Notes: generated by a model not told the origin, from the letters alone. A DNA stretch of 64,000 nt from Anaerostipes sp. 992a (GCF_001940245.1 NZ_MJIG01000004.1:1456485-1520484), one strand, 5' to 3'. Shown: positions 8,691-17,702, numbered from the stretch's first letter. Made by a program: numbers and translations.

Positions 8691-8885
8691 ATTAAAAGTG
8701 AAACGGGACTGCTACTTTTTGTTCCCACTATCAAATTGACAGTTTATTTAAGAATACCTTGCCGCATATTTATTAACTCCTTGTATAATACTGAATCTAA
8801 TTATATTCCTTAACCCTTTATTTGTCAAGCTGACAAACTAAAGCAGAAAAAGCGGCAGGATTTCCCCCTGCCACTAATCATCTGT

Positions 8886-9260
8886 TTATGCAAAAATAAT
8901 TTCCTTTTCCACAATCTCCCTCGCACAAGCCCTTATGTTATTGAGGCATCCTGTCCATTCTAAGGCGTTTTCTGCCTTTAGCTGTTCCGTTATGCCCTGT
9001 GCCTGTTTCATACCCTCTATGAGCCTTTCAAAGCGTTCCTGTGCCTGTCTGTTGATGTCGGCAAGGTAGGCGTTTAGCCTGCCGCTTGTAAGAAGATTGG
9101 TGTATGTAACTTTACGGTACTGTTTTAGATAATCTAAATGCCGTTGCCCCCAGATGCCTATTGCCTGTTCTTCTTCGGCGGGTACAGTTAAGCACGGTAT
9201 CAAATAATCCCCTTGCCTTTCGTATTTGCCGCCCAGTTCCTCAAATAATGATTTTGCCAT
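8886..9260 (-). CDS. tnpV: TnpV transposon-encoded protein
   Basis: A 124-residue protein with the TnpV pattern: YLIPCLTVPAEE, then IWGQRHLDYLKQYRKVTY, LNAYLADINRQAQERFERL and NNIRACAREIV. A related TnpV is encoded at 29423-29800, so each inserted segment has its own copy. TnpV was named from Tn4451-type elements and its biochemical role is unclear. Its start overlaps the end of the truncated topB frame by 20 bp, which places the insertion boundary immediately upstream of this gene. Confidence 0.85.
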   Translation of the reverse strand: MAKSLFEELGGKYERQGDYLIPCLTVPAEEEQAIGIWGQRHLDYLKQYRKVTYTNLLTSGRLNAYLADINRQAQERFERLIEGMKQAQGITEQLKAENALEWTGCLNNIRACAREIVEKEIIFA

Positions 9261-9624
9261 TGTCTGTTACCTCCACATTCTTTTTTATTTTGAATGTCCG
9301 CAAAATCCGTCCTACATCTGTCGCACACACAAGGCTGGCAACATCGTCCCTGGCCATGAGCTTTTTCAGGATACCGAACTGCTTCTTGGTTCCGGAAGAA
9401 ACCTCATACTGCCAGTCAGCCGGGAAGATCGGCAGATCAGCATACGCCCACTTGCCGTATTTTGCATCGTAGGCTTCGGGCTGTGCCAACTCCACCAGAT
9501 GGCCGACACACCAGCTGACAACATAGCCGTTGCCTTCGAGGTATCCATCTTCACGCTTGTTTGCCCCAAGCACCTTTGCGATACTCTGAGCGACTGAGGG
9601 TTTCTCAGCCAATACTAATTTCAT
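9241..9624 (-). pseudogene. topB: DNA topoisomerase III gene truncated by insertion
   Basis: The N-terminus (MKLVLAEKPSVAQSIAKVLGA, VSWCVGHLVELAQPE, KYGKWAYADLPIFP) is plainly topoisomerase III. Homology stops in the TOPRIM motif, where LVCATD should continue as AGREGELIF. Here it reads VGRILRTFKIKKNVEV and terminates after 127 residues. The rest of topB must lie left of the window or be lost. The start at 9624 follows AAAGGAGCAG; ATG at 9630 is an alternative. The coupled ICE backbone would normally carry intact topB, which is thought to assist transfer DNA processing. Confidence 0.85.
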
Positions 9625-9692
9625 TCGCATCTGCTCCTTTCCAAAAAAATAAGCAGCCACACACCGTAGTGCATGACTGCTATGTATGAAAC

Positions 9693-10703
9693 TTATTCAA
9701 TGTATTGTCTCAGTATTTCTTCCTCGTTTCCGATTATCAAATGACTTGATGATCGGGCTATTGCAGAATTGTATTCTCTTACAGCTTCCACCGAAACATC
9801 AATCTGTCTCTCTGTATTATCTCCGTTTATCACCAGTGCTTTTGTAGGTGATATAGGATAAAAAAATGTCAGCTCAGTAGTCTCAGCTAAATCATTATCG
9901 TAATCACATTTGAGGTTAATAATAGGTTGATCCGATGTAATAAATGGAATTGCTGTATTGTTATTAAGCAGTGCAATCGTAGTCTCTTTGCTCATCAACG
10001 AATATGCTAACGATGTTTGAATATGCCAAAAGAAAAATACCGACAGGTTTTCTAAATTCACCTTACTCAAGTCAATTCCGACTTTTGCAAAATCGAGTTT
10101 TTTGATTGAATCCCCAAACTGCTTCATCCAGCGCTCTTTTAATGGTAATGTTCTGAAATACTGGATACATATATCACTCAAAAAGTTGAACCGGTCATTT
10201 CTATCCAGATTATAGTAGAATCCTATTCCTTGCTCATCTATTATTCTGAAATACTTAACTAATTCACCCTCTATATCACAATAGAAATCTTCCATATTGT
10301 TATTCTTTTGAACACGAATAATCTGTTCGCACTTAGAGATTTCATGACGCAAATCATCAGGAATATTATTTTCCGTTCCAAATCGCTTTATCGCAGCTTG
10401 TTTCATTATATCAAGATTTTTTTGATTTTCAATCGGGAGAAGATAAGTCTCAATGAAAAACTTCATCTGCTCACGAACAACTGGACTCATAGTCTGCAAA
10501 TAACAATCCAATAGCTTTTTTTCGTCTGAATTTAAGCTGTTGATTGTATAAAATGAATTTTTGAAGGCAATGGCTTCAGTTCCAGTCGGAAATAGCTTCT
10601 TTCTATCTCTCAGTACCCATACTGTATTGTTTTCTTTCCACTTTGATAAGTAAGCTTGAAAAACAAAATGATGTTTCTTTTTTACATTTTCTATCCTTTC
10701 CAT
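9693..10703 (-). CDS. DUF4238-type protein, independent cargo gene
   Basis: A 336-residue protein whose start (VKKKHHFVFQAYLSKW) carries the HhxVpqxYL pattern of the DUF4238 family, with NTAIPFITSDQPIIN later in the sequence. No catalytic motif is recognised. The ATG at 10703 is chosen because GAGGTG lies seven bases upstream. The gene has its own promoter-like sequence at 10740-10767 and sits behind a terminator that ends the DUF4366 operon, so it is transcribed separately from the conjugation genes. Its lower GC content and isolation suggest acquired cargo. Its function is unknown. Confidence 0.7.
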   Translation of the reverse strand: MERIENVKKKHHFVFQAYLSKWKENNTVWVLRDRKKLFPTGTEAIAFKNSFYTINSLNSDEKKLLDCYLQTMSPVVREQMKFFIETYLLPIENQKNLDIMKQAAIKRFGTENNIPDDLRHEISKCEQIIRVQKNNNMEDFYCDIEGELVKYFRIIDEQGIGFYYNLDRNDRFNFLSDICIQYFRTLPLKERWMKQFGDSIKKLDFAKVGIDLSKVNLENLSVFFFWHIQTSLAYSLMSKETTIALLNNNTAIPFITSDQPIINLKCDYDNDLAETTELTFFYPISPTKALVINGDNTERQIDVSVEAVREYNSAIARSSSHLIIGNEEEILRQYIE

Positions 10704-10739
10704 GACTTTGCACCTCATATTCTTCTATGCTTTCTTTTT

Positions 10740-10767
10740 ATTATAGCGGTTTGTCTCCCAACATCAA
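10740..10767 (-). promoter_or_regulatory. Promoter of the DUF4238 gene
   Basis: On the minus strand, TTGATG (10762-10767) and TATAAT (10740-10745) are separated by 16 bp, about 37 bases before the ATG. Confidence 0.6.
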
Positions 10768-10787
10768 ACCCAAATAAAAGAGCTATG

Positions 10788-10808
10788 TAAAAGCAGCCCG
10801 AAGGCTGC
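10788..10808 (-). terminator. Terminator after the DUF4366 gene
   Basis: GCAGCC-TTCG-GGCTGC is followed by TTTTACAT on the minus strand. A second small hairpin (CAGGCATCATGCCTG, 10811-10825) precedes it. Together they separate the conjugation operon from the DUF4238 gene. Confidence 0.75.
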
Positions 10809-10832
10809 CCCAGGCATCATGCCTGTTACGGA

Positions 10833-11915
10833 TTATACCGGCTCGTTGTCCTCCTCGTCAGCGTCGAAGCCAACATCATCGTCGTCCTCAAAATCCTCGC
10901 TGTAGCCGTAGTCCTCGTCAACGTCTACATAATCAGCGTCAGGGTCAGGCTTTGCCGCTTCTTTTTCTTTCTTCTTTTCCTGCAACTTCTTAAATGCGAA
11001 GAAACTACCGCCGCCAGCAAGCGCAAGCAGAGCAAGGATAGCCGGAATCATATTGGTCTTAGACTTCTCCACAGGCTCAGGCTCTGTGACCTCAGGCTCC
11101 GGTTCCGTCTCGGTCGGTTCTGGAGTGGTCTCAACCACAGGCTCGGTGTACTTGGCAGCATCTTCCTCGCTCATCAGCATCAGTAGGTCGGCTTCGTCCA
11201 CCTGATTCAAGAAGTGAACCGTCTCATTTCCTTCATCGTCACGGTCGATGATGATATAAAAGTAATTTCCGTTCTTTGTGACCGCAGTAATAAACTGTTT
11301 ACCGGTTTTGTCAGGAGAGCCGACATCATCAACCAGTGTCAGATTGCCATCGGGAGTGAGGGCAGATTCACTGGCGTCTGCGCCGGTGTCCATATTCTGC
11401 ATGAACATATTCATGAACATCATAAGCAGCGCCATATCCATTTCGCTGTTCTGCTCGGCTTCCTCAATCAGCTCCAGATAGTCGCTGTGAACATAGCCAT
11501 TCTTTTCAGGAACCGTGATCTGATACCAGTCGCCATCAACACCGATCACCTTTACTTCCTCGCCGGGGCGAAGCTGGTCGATGATCTCATAATCCATGCC
11601 TGCACCGGTACGCACATTCAGACGGGAACCGTTCGTGACCACCTTGCCGGTACCCATGCCATCGTCCTCGTTTTCCCCGGTATCATACTTCCAGTCCTCG
11701 CCGTTAAAGGAGAATACCACCGTACCATCTTCATCCACAGATACGCTGTACGATACTTCTTCCGTTTCCTGCTCCGTGGTTTCCGCAGGGGCAGTTTCCA
11801 CGGTTTCGATACCGGAAGCCGCTGTCTCATCAGTATAGGCGAGAGCGGTTGTCGAAAACACGCTCATGCAAAGCACAGCCGCCAGAAAAGCGGCACACAG
11901 TCTTTTACTCTTCAT
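10833..11915 (-). CDS. DUF4366 conjugation-module protein with an SH3 domain
   Basis: A 360-residue exported membrane protein. A signal peptide covers about residues 1-26 ([21 protein letters not shown]). A bacterial SH3-like domain follows ([21 protein letters not shown] through [10 protein letters not shown], about 93-147). A DUF4366-type region includes [26 protein letters not shown], then a Pro/Glu-rich linker, a membrane helix ([20 protein letters not shown], about 288-307) and a very acidic C-terminus. It overlaps the DUF4315 gene by 11 bp. In this ICE family the gene follows the NlpC/P60 hydrolase, so the SH3 part may help bind the cell wall during channel assembly; that role is inferred. 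Confidence 0.8.
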   Translation of the reverse strand: MKSKRLCAAFLAAVLCMSVFSTTALAYTDETAASGIETVETAPAETTEQETEEVSYSVSVDEDGTVVFSFNGEDWKYDTGENEDDGMGTGKVVTNGSRLNVRTGAGMDYEIIDQLRPGEEVKVIGVDGDWYQITVPEKNGYVHSDYLELIEEAEQNSEMDMALLMMFMNMFMQNMDTGADASESALTPDGNLTLVDDVGSPDKTGKQFITAVTKNGNYFYIIIDRDDEGNETVHFLNQVDEADLLMLMSEEDAAKYTEPVVETTPEPTETEPEPEVTEPEPVEKSKTNMIPAILALLALAGGGSFFAFKKLQEKKKEKEAAKPDPDADYVDVDEDYGYSEDFEDDDDVGFDADEEDNEPV

Positions 11916-12162
11916 TCTGCATCTCCTCCTCGTTCATAGCATTGATTGTCTCAGGCTTCGGAGCCATATCCGCAGCAAACATGCGGAGAAGCTCAGAAAG
12001 CTGGTCAGGGGTCAGGTTCGCAGCGTGAACCATTTCATGGATTTCGGAGTTTTCCTCCTCACGGTATCTGCGTTCCAGGTCTTTTACTCTGGCATCCCAT
12101 TCAGCCCGTTTCCTACGGGCTTTCTCAAGGTCTGCACCAATTCTGTCTAATTTTGCACCCAA
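11905..12162 (-). CDS. DUF4315 small coiled-coil protein
   Basis: A predicted protein of about 85 residues, largely a charged coiled coil ([20 protein letters not shown] and [13 protein letters not shown]), with the C-terminal DUF4315 pattern [21 protein letters not shown] place the start at the TTG (12160-12162) because AAGGAGG lies directly upstream and the family normally begins at this point. It lies between the NlpC/P60 gene and the DUF4366 gene, the standard order in Tn1549-like elements. Its role in transfer is unknown. Confidence 0.7.
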   Translation of the reverse strand: MGAKLDRIGADLEKARRKRAEWDARVKDLERRYREEENSEIHEMVHAANLTPDQLSELLRMFAADMAPKPETINAMNEEEMQNEE

Positions 12163-12175
12163 TAGAATGTCCTCC

Positions 12176-13930
12176 TTAATTTCGGATTCTGCCGAAGCAG
12201 TAAAAATGCTGTTGCCAGTAACTTGTTTCAATCGAAGCATAAGAGATCGGGTTTCCACAGTGAATCATCATTCCATTGCCGACATAAATACCAACGTGCG
12301 ATGCACCGGAGGTATCATAAGTGCCTTGGAAGAAGATGAGGTCTCCAGGTTTTGCAGAGCTTCGAGGAATAATGTCACATACACCCATCAGACCGTTTGC
12401 GGTCAATCTGCCAACGCTCCAGCCATTGCCGCAGTTATTGATGACCCACGAAACAAAACCGGAGCAGTCAAAGGAAGTGGAGGGGCTGCTTCCACCCCAT
12501 ACATACGGGTATCCCAGATACTTCTCGGCTTCCCGGATCATGTTGGCAAATCGGGTATCCGTCAGAGCTTCGCCCGGAATGTCATAGTCGGTGTATTCGC
12601 CGGTGACTGCATAAATGTCGTCCCCAAAGATGTCCGGGCGGTTCCCGCTTGTCTGGAGAAGTACACGGTATCGCTCCATTTCATCCTCTGTCAGACCGGA
12701 GTTTCCGATTACACGGTTCAAGCCCTTGTTTACCAGCTTCACATTCAGGATATAATACTCATACTCAACCTCAACTTCGTACTCATATTCCTCTGTCGTG
12801 GTCTCGCCGGTTTCCGGGTCTGTGGATGTCGATGTGCCGGTACGGGTCTCTGTACGGGTTCGGATTTCCACTTCTTCTGTCAAAATCAGCTCATACTGCT
12901 GATCGAACAGCCACCGCAGAGTGCTTTGCACTTCCTCACGGGTGTAATCCTCAAACTTCACCGTCAGATATGCCGCCAGCTCATAGGGATTGTGGTTGAT
13001 CTCATCAAGGTCATAACGGTATTCATCATAACCGCTGTGAGTGCGCTCAATGTTGTTGATCTGATTTCTCAAGGCGGCTTCCAGAGCCTTGTAGTCATTG
13101 TCTGCCCCGATGATGTCCTCGTCCTTGGCAGTAAAAGAAGTTCCCAGAATCACCTGCGTTCCACCCTGAAACATGGCAGCACAAGAGGAAAACATACTGG
13201 AAATAACCATAAAAAGCAGTCCCGCCACCAGAACAAGCAGAATGGCTTTGGAGTGCGTGGTACAAAACTCCGTGACTCTTTCTGTGATTGTCTTGGCTCC
13301 CTGGGCTGCTTTTTCCGCACCCTTGGCAGCTGTTGTCTTTGCCGTACTGTTACCGGCTTTAGCAGCTGCGTATTCTTTCTTGATTGCCTGTTTCTGCCGC
13401 CAGCGGGAAAACGGGTTGGAACCGGCATCCGGATTGTCCTTCTTGAACTTCTCATAAAGGGCATCCACATTGGCTTTATCTGACTTTTGCACCAACTTAT
13501 CAGCCTTATCATGAGCTTTCAGCTTGTGGCTGTAGATGGCGTGATCGATGGTGTAGGCAGTGGATTCCACTGCCCTTGTCGTTTCCTGTGCGGACTGAAC
13601 ACCGACATTATCATCTTCATACTCCGATACCGCCCGATGCACCTTGGATGTGAGTGTCACAGCCGTACCACGGGTGGCAAGCTGTTTTGCCGAAGATGGA
13701 CGATCCACAGCCACGCTGTTGTCTGCCTTGCCGAAACGGAGCTTTGCTTTCCGGGAACCGGCGGCATCCGTTTCCTGACGCAGCTTGGTTGCCTTCTTTT
13801 TGGAAGCCAGCTTATCCACCGCTTTTTCTGCTTTGTCAGCCGCTTTATCCGCACGGTCAGCAGCTTTTTTCACCTGAGAATCCGCAAGGTCATCTTCGGT
13901 GAAACGGAGTCGTGTCGGTTTCTTCGCCAT
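12176..13930 (-). CDS. CD1108-family NlpC/P60 peptidoglycan hydrolase of the conjugation system
   Basis: This 584-residue protein has a long, charged cytoplasmic N-terminus rich in Lys/Ala/Asp, a membrane helix (AILLVLVAGLLFMVIS, about residues 229-245) and a CD1108-type middle region. An NlpC/P60 domain at the C-terminus carries the catalytic Cys in SFDCSGFVSWV and the His in SHVGIYVG. It would open peptidoglycan for the mating channel. A long acidic repeat (EYEYEVEVEYEYY) and a Thr-rich stretch lie before the catalytic domain. It starts three bases after the VirB4 stop, so the two are translated from one operon. Confidence 0.9.
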   Translation of the reverse strand: MAKKPTRLRFTEDDLADSQVKKAADRADKAADKAEKAVDKLASKKKATKLRQETDAAGSRKAKLRFGKADNSVAVDRPSSAKQLATRGTAVTLTSKVHRAVSEYEDDNVGVQSAQETTRAVESTAYTIDHAIYSHKLKAHDKADKLVQKSDKANVDALYEKFKKDNPDAGSNPFSRWRQKQAIKKEYAAAKAGNSTAKTTAAKGAEKAAQGAKTITERVTEFCTTHSKAILLVLVAGLLFMVISSMFSSCAAMFQGGTQVILGTSFTAKDEDIIGADNDYKALEAALRNQINNIERTHSGYDEYRYDLDEINHNPYELAAYLTVKFEDYTREEVQSTLRWLFDQQYELILTEEVEIRTRTETRTGTSTSTDPETGETTTEEYEYEVEVEYEYYILNVKLVNKGLNRVIGNSGLTEDEMERYRVLLQTSGNRPDIFGDDIYAVTGEYTDYDIPGEALTDTRFANMIREAEKYLGYPYVWGGSSPSTSFDCSGFVSWVINNCGNGWSVGRLTANGLMGVCDIIPRSSAKPGDLIFFQGTYDTSGASHVGIYVGNGMMIHCGNPISYASIETSYWQQHFYCFGRIRN

Positions 13931-13933
13931 GCC

Positions 13934-16381
13934 TTACGCCTCCTTTGTTGCCACCACCTCATTCAGCTTCGTGGTCATAATGCGGTAGAGTTCCGTATCG
14001 GTCGGGAACCGGTCAATAAACGGCAGGATCACATTGCCATAGAACAGAAGTCCTTCGCCCTCACCGGAATTGGTCACATAGGACAGCTGGTGGGGAGAGA
14101 TATTCAGACGCTTTGCCAGAATCCCTCTGTCCTCGCTTGCCTGATTCAACATATAGATGAAGTCAGAGTTTTCGAGGATATTGGCAATCTCCGGGGAACG
14201 AAGAAGGTCTTTGACATTCTGGGTAATGCCAGTGGGCAAACCGCCCCATTTACGGAATCTTTTCCAGATTTCTACGGAGTAGGTGGCCGTCTGCTCCTCC
14301 TTCAAAAGCAGATGAAACTCGTCAATGTAGTATCTGGTGGATTTACCGGCACTTCGGTTGGCTGTCACACGACCCCATACCTGATCCTGAACAATCAGCA
14401 TACCGATTTTCTTCAGCTGATTGCCAAGCTCCTTGATGTCATAGCAGACCAGACGGTTATTGATGTCCACATTGGTTCGATTGTTGAACAGCTTCAAAGA
14501 ACCCTTTACATAGATTTCCAGAGCCGTCGCTACATGATGGGCTTCTTTCTCGTCCTGCTTGAGAAGTGCGTTATACAAATCCTCAAGAACGGGCATATTT
14601 TCAGGAACCGGATTGTCAAAATATCTCTGGTAAATCTGATGCACACAACGGTCAATAACCGTCTTTTCAATGGGCTGCAAGCCATCCTTACTTCCCATAA
14701 TCAACTCGCAGAGGGAGAGGATAAAGTCTGCTTTCAGGGCAACAGGGTTATCATCCTCAGAGTAATTGATATTGATGTCCATCGGATTGATATAGTTGGT
14801 GCTGGAAGAACTGATCTTGATTACCTGACCTTCAAACTTGTGAACCAGCGCCGCATATTCTGCTTCCGGGTCGCAGATGATAATGTCATCATCCGTCACG
14901 AGGAACGCATTGGTAATCTCACGCTTTGCGGAGAAGGATTTGCCGGAACCAGGCGTACCAAGGATAAGCCCATTGGGGTTTTTCAGTTTCTTTCTGTCCA
15001 CCATAATCAGGTTGTTGGATAAGGCATTCAGACCGTAATACAGGCTTTCGGCACCATTCTGGAACAACTCCTGTGTAGTGAACGGTACAAAAATAGCCGT
15101 GGAACTGGTAGTCAGGCCACGACGAATCTCGATTAAATTCTGTGCCAGCGGCAGACTGCTCATCAGTCCCTGTTCCTGCTGAAAATCCAGTCGGCGCAGG
15201 TTGCAGTTATGCTTCTGGGCAATACTCTGTGCCTGGAACACATTGTTTTCCAGTTCCTGCTCGGTGCGACCGGTATTCATCACAAGGAATGTCAGCATGA
15301 ACATTCGCTCATTCTGGCTCTGAAGTTCTTTCAGAAGCGCTTTCGCATCTTTACCGTAGGTGGCAAGATCAGAGGGAATGATGTCCATATCGTAGCCGGA
15401 ACGGACAGCCTTTTTCTGTTCCTCGATTTTGGAGCGGTCAAGCTCTGTGATGGTTCGCTTGATGGTCTTGATAGCCGCCGTCTGGTCAACCGACTGGATG
15501 TGCATGGTCACGATCTGGCTTGACTCCATATCCAGAAAATCAGCCAGCATTCGGTCAGAAAGGTCAGAAGCGATAATTTGCAGATAGGACATCGAACCGT
15601 AGATACTGCCCATCTGGAAGGTGCGGCTGGTCTTAAAGGCAAACGCTGTCGGCGCAATAAAATCCTTTACGGACAGTCCGGATTCCACAAGATACTTCCA
15701 GTCAAAGAAGAACTTATCGTTGTCACCCATGTGGAACATGGAGTGCATCAGACGAAGCCGTTCCTTGCCATTCATCGTGGATGCAATCACACCCAAACGG
15801 CGGAAGTTGTTGAGCAGGTCATTTTCGATATGGTTCAGTCTCGGCTTTGCCTGACGCATGGACTCTGCTTCGATGCCGAAAGTCAGATACTTGGTCTTGG
15901 TCAGACCGTTATTGCCCTGAGAAAGCTGCTTTTTCAGAATCTGACTGTACTCGGCACGGGAAGAATTGAAGTTGTCCTTTCGGAACGGGATACGGATGCT
16001 CTTTTCAAAGCTCTCCGCATCGGTGCTCATGTTCATAAAGGACAGCTCAAACTGAACAGAGCTGTCGAAGAAATTCAGGAAACTGCACCACTCATCGAAA
16101 ATGGCGGTTTTATCCTCCTGCTGTGCCAGCTGATAGTTGATGTCCTGAAACTGAATGGTCTTGGTATAAAAACTGTCGGTGACTCGGCAGATGCCGTCCG
16201 GGAACATTCTCTGGAAGGGAATGGACTGCTGGGCGGTCTGGGGAATCCCATTGTCTTTCTTTGCCCGTTCTACAACAGCCTTAATTTCTCTCTGCTGCTT
16301 TCGATTCAGATTTGCAGGCATTTTTACTTCTCTTGCCTGCGGTTTCTTCTTGAAAAACAATTCGCTCAACCTCCTTTTCAA
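13934..16381 (-). CDS. VirB4-like conjugation ATPase
   Basis: An 815-residue ATPase that powers the type IV secretion channel. The C-terminal P-loop has Walker A GTPGSGKS at about residues 472-479, a DDIIICDPEAEY segment and Walker B RYYIDEFHLLL near 680. The N-terminal half shows the TrsE/VirB4 pattern (MFPDGICRVTDSFYTKTIQF). The first 100 bases overlap the PrgI gene, so translational coupling is likely; a later start at MPANLNRKQ is possible. Length and gene order match the CD1110-type VirB4 of Tn1549-like ICEs. Confidence 0.93.
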   Translation of the reverse strand: MKRRLSELFFKKKPQAREVKMPANLNRKQQREIKAVVERAKKDNGIPQTAQQSIPFQRMFPDGICRVTDSFYTKTIQFQDINYQLAQQEDKTAIFDEWCSFLNFFDSSVQFELSFMNMSTDAESFEKSIRIPFRKDNFNSSRAEYSQILKKQLSQGNNGLTKTKYLTFGIEAESMRQAKPRLNHIENDLLNNFRRLGVIASTMNGKERLRLMHSMFHMGDNDKFFFDWKYLVESGLSVKDFIAPTAFAFKTSRTFQMGSIYGSMSYLQIIASDLSDRMLADFLDMESSQIVTMHIQSVDQTAAIKTIKRTITELDRSKIEEQKKAVRSGYDMDIIPSDLATYGKDAKALLKELQSQNERMFMLTFLVMNTGRTEQELENNVFQAQSIAQKHNCNLRRLDFQQEQGLMSSLPLAQNLIEIRRGLTTSSTAIFVPFTTQELFQNGAESLYYGLNALSNNLIMVDRKKLKNPNGLILGTPGSGKSFSAKREITNAFLVTDDDIIICDPEAEYAALVHKFEGQVIKISSSSTNYINPMDININYSEDDNPVALKADFILSLCELIMGSKDGLQPIEKTVIDRCVHQIYQRYFDNPVPENMPVLEDLYNALLKQDEKEAHHVATALEIYVKGSLKLFNNRTNVDINNRLVCYDIKELGNQLKKIGMLIVQDQVWGRVTANRSAGKSTRYYIDEFHLLLKEEQTATYSVEIWKRFRKWGGLPTGITQNVKDLLRSPEIANILENSDFIYMLNQASEDRGILAKRLNISPHQLSYVTNSGEGEGLLFYGNVILPFIDRFPTDTELYRIMTTKLNEVVATKEA

Positions 16382-16715
16382 GTTGATACTGACGCACCAG
16401 AGCGTCGTAATAGTTGTTCGTCTGATAAGGTCGAACCTTGGGACGAATAAATTTTACCTGAATGAAATGTCCTGCAATGACTTCCAGCGGCTGACCGTCC
16501 TTTTCGTACATAGCCAGAAAGAACAGGGGAAGCATGACAATCATCATTGTCAGTGCCGCAAGGCTTACATTTCCTGTACCTTTGACCAAAAAGAAAATCG
16601 GCACCCCAATGAGTGCCGCAGAGCCGAAACAGATCAGCTGTCGTTTTGTCAGATTGAAGAACACCTTTGTTTTTACCCTCGTCAGGTCACGGGGTACGGG
16701 GATATATGCTGCCAC
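16281..16715 (-). CDS. PrgI-family membrane protein
   Basis: A 144-residue protein beginning AAYIPVPRDLTRVKTKVFFNLTKRQ, typical of PrgI. Two adjacent membrane helices follow (LICFGSAALIGVPIFFLV and LTMMIVMLPLFFLAMY), and the tail is positively charged. PrgI occupies the VirB3 position between the VirB6-like and VirB4 genes and probably anchors the ATPase at the membrane. Its end overlaps the VirB4 start. Confidence 0.88.
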   Translation of the reverse strand: MAAYIPVPRDLTRVKTKVFFNLTKRQLICFGSAALIGVPIFFLVKGTGNVSLAALTMMIVMLPLFFLAMYEKDGQPLEVIAGHFIQVKFIRPKVRPYQTNNYYDALVRQYQLEKEVERIVFQEETAGKRSKNACKSESKAAERN

Positions 16716-16730
16716 TGAAAACCTCCTTCC

Positions 16731-17597
16731 TTAGTGGGCAGAGAACACGCCCTTTGCAAGAGAACCGGTCTTAAAGAGGGTGAAGCACAGAAGAACCGTG
16801 TATCCCATGACACCCCAGATCGAAGCGATAATGTCCTCGCTGAAAGCGACCGACTGCACCAGCACCGCATAGATGCCGACACAGATCATAATCAGGAACC
16901 CCTGGAACCCGATTGCAAAGAGTGATCTCAGATAGTTCTGCCCAACGCTGCTCTGTTCCCTGTTCCCGAAGGTGGCAAAAGGAATCGGGGCAAGGCTGAC
17001 CATGAGGTAAATCTCAATCATCCGTCCGTAGACAATGACGAAGATCACGATTGCCAATGCCGACATTGTGACCTGAACAATCAGGGATTGCAGGAACAGC
17101 CCCAATAGCGGACCGAGATCCATTCCCATCAGCGTATCTTCCATTGTTTCAAGTGCCGCCGCATCTATGGCGGTGTCTCCCGCAATGATACCGGCGCTGG
17201 CATTGATAACGTGCTGTGCCACATCGAACACAGCCATTGTGATATTGAATGTGTTTGTGATTAACATGACCGCAACGAAGGTCTTGAACACCCACTTGAA
17301 AAAAATCCATGTCTCAAAATTCGCCAGATTGTTGTGGTCGATAATCATTTGAATTAGCTCGTAACAGGCGATAAAGGTCAGTATCAAGCCTGCTATCGGG
17401 ATAATCACTGACTCGGAGATGTTGCGTACCATGGCAAAGACGCCCGGCGAGAAATTCGCCGGGGTCATGCCAACGGAGGTTGCTATCTCGCCAACCTGGT
17501 TGTTGACGGACTCAAACATCCCCGACAGATTTCCCATGATGGCTGAAACGAGCATTTCTTTCAGCCAGTCTGTGATCTGTTGGAGTATGCTGTCCAA
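16731..17597 (-). CDS. VirB6/TrbL-like polytopic membrane protein (CD0411 type)
   Basis: A 288-residue membrane protein with about six hydrophobic segments (for example IIPIAGLILTFIACYELI, LSALAIVIFVIVYG, GFLIMICVGIYAVLVQ and VMGYTVLLCFTLFK). Position and topology match the VirB6/TrbL-like channel component of Tn1549/CTn-type ICEs. It lies 34 bases behind the maff2 remnant; in an uninterrupted element maff2 would be directly upstream. It is now separated from VirD4 by the 12.5-kb insertion, so its expression may depend on read-through from the inserted element. Confidence 0.85.
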   Translation of the reverse strand: MDSILQQITDWLKEMLVSAIMGNLSGMFESVNNQVGEIATSVGMTPANFSPGVFAMVRNISESVIIPIAGLILTFIACYELIQMIIDHNNLANFETWIFFKWVFKTFVAVMLITNTFNITMAVFDVAQHVINASAGIIAGDTAIDAAALETMEDTLMGMDLGPLLGLFLQSLIVQVTMSALAIVIFVIVYGRMIEIYLMVSLAPIPFATFGNREQSSVGQNYLRSLFAIGFQGFLIMICVGIYAVLVQSVAFSEDIIASIWGVMGYTVLLCFTLFKTGSLAKGVFSAH

Positions 17598-17631
17598 AGG
17601 CGATTACCTCCTTTTTGCGGATTAACCAAAG

Positions 17632-17702
17632 AGACCGGAGAGCAAGGGTACGAGGGTGGTTCCGATGAGGGCGACACCGCCGCCTGCCATGAGCTGTTTC
17701 AT
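17632..17702 (-). pseudogene. C-terminal remnant of a disrupted maff2 gene
   Basis: The minus-strand translation GMKQLMAGGGVALIGTTLV followed by PLLSGLFG and a stop is the end of a Maff2 protein. It lacks the N-terminal half, which is found about 12.5 kb away at 30187-30345. It differs from the intact maff2 copy at several third codon positions, so it is a separate copy and not a recent duplicate of it. Confidence 0.85.
17686..17702. repeat. Left flanking repeat of the mobilizable element
   Basis: GCCATGAGCTGTTTCAT matches GCCATGAACTGCTTCAT at 30194-30210 in 15 of 17 positions. The two copies flank the inserted element and both derive from the maff2 target; they are the candidate attL/attR cores. 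Confidence 0.65.

Larger units (their letters stand above)
8521..8765 (-). promoter_or_regulatory. tet leader region with transcription attenuator
   Basis: The region upstream of tet contains a short leader ORF at 8661-8690 and a terminator hairpin at 8561-8592 (TACCCAGTGATA and TATCACTGGGTA, followed by TTTTTAT on the minus strand). It ends in GGAGGAAAATCAC before the tet ATG. The layout matches the attenuation control known for tet(M)/tet(O), where tetracycline-slowed translation of the leader favours read-through. The TTAAGAATA and ATAAACTGTCAA stretches near 8735-8765 resemble the usual tet(M) promoter area, but I did not assign -35/-10 boxes. Confidence 0.75.

Noticed and set aside
12167..13483. 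Long plus-strand open frame (438 codons) opposite the NlpC/P60 gene
   Set aside because: It is antisense to a gene with clear motifs, has no recognisable protein pattern or ribosome site, and arises from codon bias of the real gene.
13487..15022. Long plus-strand open frame (511 codons) opposite virB4
   Set aside because: Same reason: the virB4 frame has Walker motifs and full family length; the antisense text is low in meaning.
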